64,000 nucleotides of DNA from Firmicutes bacterium UBA7510 (GTDB taxonomy: Bacteria > Bacillota > Clostridia > Tissierellales > Sedimentibacteraceae), in NCBI GenBank assembly GCA_002479485.1, contig DLNM01000045.1, forward strand, positions 1 to 64,000. Direction: 5' to 3'. Position 1 is the first letter of the stretch, and each line of letters begins with the position of its first letter. The notes below the pieces were generated by a model, which was given only the letters and a program-made list of their open reading frames with translations, had not been told where the DNA came from and searched no databases. Positions 60,451-64,000 of this stretch are shown here, one piece after another. The position numbers and the translations under genes were made by a program.

Positions 60451-61422
60451 ATGAAAAATTTAATAAAAATTTATAGTATTGTTGCATTATGTGCTTTTTT
60501 ATTATTAGGATGCAATACTATTAATAGTGCAAAAAAAGATAATAAGCTAAGCGTTGTTACAACCATATTTCCTCAATATGACTTTGTTAGAGAGATTGCA
60601 GGAGATAATGTAAATCTATCAATGTTATTAAAGCCTGGTTCTGAAAGTCATTCCTATGAGCCCACACCAAAAGATATAATTACTATTCAAAATTGTGATG
60701 TTTTTATATATGTTGGTGGAGAATCTGAAAAATGGGCAGAGGATATTTTAGATTCAATTGATACAAAAAATATTAAAATTATTTCCCTTATGGAGTGTGT
60801 TGACATAGTAGAGGAAGAAATAGTAGATGGAATGGAGCATGAACATGAAGACGACGTACATCATGAGGATGAGCATAGCCATGATGAAGAAATTGAGTAT
60901 GATGAGCATGTTTGGACTTCACCTAAAAATGCAATAAAAATTGTTAATCAAATTAGTGAGGTATTAAGTAGCTTAGATGAAAAAAACAAGGATAAATATA
61001 ATAAAAATACAAAGGAATACATAACTAAGCTTGAAGAATTAGATAGTTTATTTAAGAGTATTATTAATGATTCTTCAAGAAAAACATTAGTATTTGGGGA
61101 TAGATTTCCATTTAGATATTTTGCGGATGCATATGGACTTGATTATTACGCAGCTTTTCCAGGGTGTTCCACTGAAACTGAAGCTAGTGCAGCTACCGTT
61201 TCTTTTTTAATAAACAAGGTTAAGGATGACAATATTCCTGTGGTTTTTTATATAGAACTATCAAATGAAAAAATGGCAGATACAATTTGTGAAGCAACAG
61301 GAGCAAAAAAACTTCTATTACATTCTTGTCATAACATAACTAAGAAAGATTTTGACAATGGGATTAGTTATTTAGATTTAATGGAAGTCAATGCTAATAA
61401 TCTAGTGGAGGCATTAAAATAA
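60451..61422 (+). CDS. znuA: Zinc ABC transporter substrate-binding lipoprotein
   Basis: 323 aa from ATG 60451 (GGAGG before), lipoprotein signal LLLGC with the modified Cys at 22. Cluster A-I fold: VVTTIFPQYDFVREIAGDNV, metal His in GSESHSYEPTP, a His/Asp/Glu-rich loop at about 130-160 (HEHEDDVHHEDEHSHDEE) typical of zinc-binding ZnuA/AdcA, and DEHVWTSPKNA with another His. It captures Zn2+ for the ABC genes that follow. An in-frame TTG at 60382 lies upstream of the ribosome site and is rejected. Confidence 0.93.
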   Translation: MKNLIKIYSIVALCAFLLLGCNTINSAKKDNKLSVVTTIFPQYDFVREIAGDNVNLSMLLKPGSESHSYEPTPKDIITIQNCDVFIYVGGESEKWAEDILDSIDTKNIKIISLMECVDIVEEEIVDGMEHEHEDDVHHEDEHSHDEEIEYDEHVWTSPKNAIKIVNQISEVLSSLDEKNKDKYNKNTKEYITKLEELDSLFKSIINDSSRKTLVFGDRFPFRYFADAYGLDYYAAFPGCSTETEASAATVSFLINKVKDDNIPVVFYIELSNEKMADTICEATGAKKLLLHSCHNITKKDFDNGISYLDLMEVNANNLVEALK

Positions 61423-61423
61423 T

Positions 61424-62134
61424 ATGAGTTTATTTATTTGTAAAGATCTTTCCTTTTCATATGAGGGAAGGGCTGTTGTTAGTAATTTATGCTTTAAAGT
61501 AGAAAAAGGGGATTATCTATGTATTGTTGGTGAAAATGGCTCAGGGAAAAGCACATTGATAAAAGGACTTTTACGGCTAAAGACTCCTAGCAAAGGAGAT
61601 ATACAAGTCGGCGAAGACTTAAAGTTTAATGAGATAGGTTACTTACCACAACAGACAATTATTCAAAAAGATTTTCCTGCTAGCGTCTATGAGGTTGTTT
61701 TGTCAGGATGCTTAAATAGTCTTGGACTTAGGCCCTTTTATGGTAAGACAGAAAAAAGGATTGCAAATGAAAATATAGATAGATTAAGACTAAATGATAT
61801 AAAAAGTAAATGCTATAGAGATTTATCAGGTGGACAGCAGCAAAGAGTTTTATTAGCCAGAGCTTTATGCGCAACTAAAAAGCTACTTTTACTGGATGAA
61901 CCTGTTGCAGGACTAGATCCAATAGTAACAAAAGAACTATATGGATTTATAAAACAAATTAATACGGAAATGAAAATTACAATAATTATGGTTTCTCATG
62001 ATATTCAAAGTACGGTTCAGTATGCAAGTCACATTTTGCATTTGAAAAATGAGCAATTATTCTATGGTGAAACAGAAGATTATTTAAAAAGCAGTGTTGG
62101 AAGTATTTTTTGCGGAGGTGAAAAAAATGTTTAA
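61424..62134 (+). CDS. znuC: Zinc ABC transporter ATP-binding protein
   Basis: 236 aa. Walker A GENGSGKST, Q-loop EIGYLPQQ, signature DLSGGQQQRV, Walker B LLLLDEPVAGLDP and switch His VSHDIQ. ZnuC/MntB-like. It starts 1 bp after the znuA stop and its 3' end overlaps znuB by 8 bp, so the three genes are translationally coupled. Confidence 0.94.
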   Translation: MSLFICKDLSFSYEGRAVVSNLCFKVEKGDYLCIVGENGSGKSTLIKGLLRLKTPSKGDIQVGEDLKFNEIGYLPQQTIIQKDFPASVYEVVLSGCLNSLGLRPFYGKTEKRIANENIDRLRLNDIKSKCYRDLSGGQQQRVLLARALCATKKLLLLDEPVAGLDPIVTKELYGFIKQINTEMKITIIMVSHDIQSTVQYASHILHLKNEQLFYGETEDYLKSSVGSIFCGGEKNV

Positions 62135-62954
62135 TACCTTGATAGAAATATTTTCATATCCTTTTTTAGTAAGGGCAGTTATAGTTGGTACACTTGTTGC
62201 GCTTTGCTCTTCGCTTTTAGGAGTTAGCTTAGTTTTAAAAAGGTACTCTATGATAGGCGATGGTTTATCTCACGTAGGATTTGGAGCTTTGGCAGTAGCA
62301 ACAGCTATGAATGTTGCTCCACTTGGTGTTGCTATACCTGTTGTAGTAATTGCTGCATTTTTTCTTCTTAGGATAAGCGAAAAGAGTAAAATTAAGGGCG
62401 ATGCGGCTATAGCGCTTATTTCTACCAGTGCGCTTGCAATAGGTGTAATTATAATATCTATGACAACTGGCATGAATACAGATGTTTGTAATTATATGTT
62501 TGGAAGTATTTTGGCTATGAGTAAGCTGGATGTTAAGATTAGTATAATGCTTTCTGGCGTTGTATTGATTTTATTTATTGTACTATATAATAGAATATTT
62601 GCTATAACCTTTGATGAAAATTTTGCTTTGGCAACTGGAACAAATTCAAAATTATATAACATGATTATTGCTTTTCTAACGGCGATTACCATTGTGTTAG
62701 GAATGAGAATGATGGGTGCATTGTTAATTTCAAGCTTAATAATTTTTCCTGCACTAACATCTATGAGAGTTTGCAAGAGATTTAAGGTTGTTGTAATTAG
62801 TTCTGCAATATTGTCTGTTGCATGCTTCTTTATAGGGATTGTTATTTCTTATTTATATGCAACACCAACAGGTGCAAGTGTTGTAGCTGTTAATATTGTC
62901 ATGTTTTTAGTATATTCATTGATAGGATTTTTAAAAGGGGGATTACAAAAATGA
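62127..62954 (+). CDS. znuB: Zinc ABC transporter permease
   Basis: 275 aa with seven to eight membrane segments. Features of metal ABC-3 permeases: VSLVLKRYSMIGDGLSHVGF near residue 37 and MMGALLISSLIIFPALTSMR at about 195-215. ATG 62127 with GGAGGTG; a longer frame from 62094 is not needed. It overlaps the following lipoprotein-like gene by 4 bp. Confidence 0.93.
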   Translation: MFNTLIEIFSYPFLVRAVIVGTLVALCSSLLGVSLVLKRYSMIGDGLSHVGFGALAVATAMNVAPLGVAIPVVVIAAFFLLRISEKSKIKGDAAIALISTSALAIGVIIISMTTGMNTDVCNYMFGSILAMSKLDVKISIMLSGVVLILFIVLYNRIFAITFDENFALATGTNSKLYNMIIAFLTAITIVLGMRMMGALLISSLIIFPALTSMRVCKRFKVVVISSAILSVACFFIGIVISYLYATPTGASVVAVNIVMFLVYSLIGFLKGGLQK

Positions 62955-63541
62955 AAAAAATTTTGGGTTTGATTCTATTAGTATTGGTAATGGTTTTAGG
63001 ATATATTGTATATAATGCAAGCGTAGATAAAGAAAAAACATCATATATAATAGATTTTGAAAATTCTAAAGATGGCAATAACAAAGATATGGAAGACAGC
63101 AAACAAACAAATACTGATAACTCCGAGAAAACAGACACAAATGAAAACTTAAATACATCAGATAAAATAATTGACAATAAAAATATAATAGAAATCAGAG
63201 AAAAAATGTTTATAGCTCAAATTGAGGATATATACTATAATATTGAAGATTTTAAAGATGAATATATTAAAATAGAGGGGATGTATAGTGTCGTTGAGCC
63301 AGAGGAAGGTGATATTGGAAAGGTACATTTTGTGTATAGAAATGCTCCAGGTTGCTGTGGAAATGATGGTTGGGCAGGTTTTATGTTAAATTATGACGGA
63401 GAATACCCTAATACAAATGATTGGATTCAAGTAGTTGGAACACCAGAAATCGTAAAAAATGGAGTTTATGAGGATTTGTATCTTAATGTTATCTCCATAG
63501 AGGTCATGGAGGAACGAGGAGCAGAATTTGTTAATCAATAA
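62951..63541 (+). CDS. Membrane-anchored protein with YcgQ C-terminal-like domain
   Basis: 196 aa. N-terminal membrane segment (about 4-22), an acidic Asp/Asn/Lys linker, then a beta-rich domain with FVYRNAPGCCGNDGWAGFML and the end NVISIEVMEERGAEFV. This pattern matches the C-terminal domain of the YcgQ/DUF1980 family. The CC pair could bind metal. It overlaps znuB by 4 bp, so it belongs to the zinc operon; YcgR/YcgQ pairs are Zur-linked in Bacillus, which supports a zinc role. No separate YcgR-like permease is present. Confidence 0.82.
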   Translation: MKKILGLILLVLVMVLGYIVYNASVDKEKTSYIIDFENSKDGNNKDMEDSKQTNTDNSEKTDTNENLNTSDKIIDNKNIIEIREKMFIAQIEDIYYNIEDFKDEYIKIEGMYSVVEPEEGDIGKVHFVYRNAPGCCGNDGWAGFMLNYDGEYPNTNDWIQVVGTPEIVKNGVYEDLYLNVISIEVMEERGAEFVNQ

Positions 63542-63566
63542 GAAAAGTTTATTGATGTAGAATTTT

Positions 63567-63612
63567 AAGCCCAATATTACTTAATTTATCTTTAAGTAGT
63601 ATTGGGCTTTAT
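63567..63612 (+). terminator. Terminator of the zinc operon, possibly bidirectional
   Basis: AAGCCCAATATTACTTA (63567-63583) pairs perfectly with TAAGTAGTATTGGGCTT-type arm (63593-63609) with one mismatch, then T. Confidence 0.85.
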
Positions 63613-63634
63613 ATAAATAACATCAGATATTTAA

Positions 63635-64000
63635 TTAAAAATATATTCTTGTCTCCAGTGCTCTGTCATATTCCGACCAGCTGTTAACTTCAAAAATTTC
63701 CTTTAGTTGATATAATTTATTCATTCGAGCATCAACTGAATCTGCAAAATTAACAATTATTGATTCCTCCATATTTGCATTTTTAGGTGAACCGTATTCA
63801 ATTTTACCATGATGCTGTACGATACATCCTTTAACACGATTTATAAAATCTTCGCTGTAAAAATTAGGTTTTGACCTAACTGCTTCATCTATCATTTGAA
63901 CTCCTATAGTAATATGCCCTTCAAGCTCTCCTCTAATAGAATATTTAAATGGTCCGTTAAAGTTAAATTCTAATATTTTTCCTATATCATGAAGCTTTGC
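63635..64000 (-). CDS. yhaM: YhaM-type 3'-5' exoribonuclease / HD-domain protein, C-terminal part
   Basis: The minus-strand frame is open to the window edge, 121 codons, N-terminus missing. It begins in an HD domain: AKLHDIGKILEF, then GHITIGVQMIDEAV, IVQHHGKIEYGSPKNANME and VNFADSVDARMNKL. This order of His/Asp motifs is that of YhaM-type exonucleases, which have an N-terminal OB domain (not seen here). Metal-binding HD and HH are intact. It is probably housekeeping. Confidence 0.87.
   Translation of the reverse strand, partial: AKLHDIGKILEFNFNGPFKYSIRGELEGHITIGVQMIDEAVRSKPNFYSEDFINRVKGCIVQHHGKIEYGSPKNANMEESIIVNFADSVDARMNKLYQLKEIFEVNSWSEYDRALETRIYF

Overview
The window is low-GC DNA (roughly 30% by eye) from an anaerobic Firmicute, most likely class Clostridia. 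The grounds are strong AGGAGG ribosome sites, frequent TTG starts, an [FeFe] hydrogenase, a hybrid-cluster protein, a T-box leader, a c-di-AMP riboswitch, clostridial Cu-amine-oxidase-N and beta-propeller secreted proteins and an LPxTG adhesin. I saw no rRNA, tRNA, CRISPR array or transposase. Most genes are on the + strand in short operons closed by clear hairpin terminators.

Layout. 1-5.4 kb: end of a membrane protein, AraC regulator plus VOC protein, and a Ku-LigD end-joining pair that is visibly richer in GC than its surroundings. 5.5-9.4 kb: response regulator, BcrAB-type ABC exporter, histidine kinase and a KTR zinc-ribbon gene lacking a normal start; this looks like an acquired peptide-antibiotic response island. 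9.4-14.4 kb: DedA and a glycosyltransferase, then a close VanR/VanS homologue pair followed by a D,D-carboxypeptidase but no vanHAX. 14.5-24 kb: secreted, LUD, DUF434, MATE/Lrp and hydrogenase genes, and two unknown genes that share a cysteine-rich C-terminal module. 24.1-25.7 kb: c-di-AMP riboswitch and cation/proton antiporter. 25.8-31 kb: acetyltransferases (one frameshifted), VOC/WYL pair, methyltransferase and small genes. 31.3-35.2 kb: frameshifted GPH sugar symporter and GH3 beta-glucosidase.

36-40.2 kb: nitrosative/oxidative stress cluster of Crp/Fnr regulator, Hcp with a fused DUF1858 tail, an unknown, hemerythrin and a tiny Cys-rich protein. 40.2-49 kb: divergent UppS-like gene, RRNPP-like regulator, GGDEF protein, a 1647-aa adhesin and its sortase. 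49-51.3 kb: T-box leader driving a fusion of a B3/B4 editing domain with tyrosyl-tRNA synthetase, the most unusual single gene here. 52.2-54.4 kb: OhrR-type operon (glutathione peroxidase, OhrR, pirin) with a consensus promoter overlaid by two operator palindromes. 54.6-57 kb: double-MerR regulator and ABC-2 exporter. 57-57.7 kb: minus-strand DUF11 protein and an overlapping Cys-repeat reading frame. 57.9-63.6 kb: beta-propeller protein and a zinc-uptake operon with two accessory genes. 63.6-64 kb: C-terminal part of a YhaM-type exonuclease.

Recurring theme: compact hairpins sit immediately in front of Shine-Dalgarno sequences in at least three places (7.3, 39.4 and 40.9 kb). Two genes are broken by single-base changes in T runs; these could be true mutations or assembly errors.
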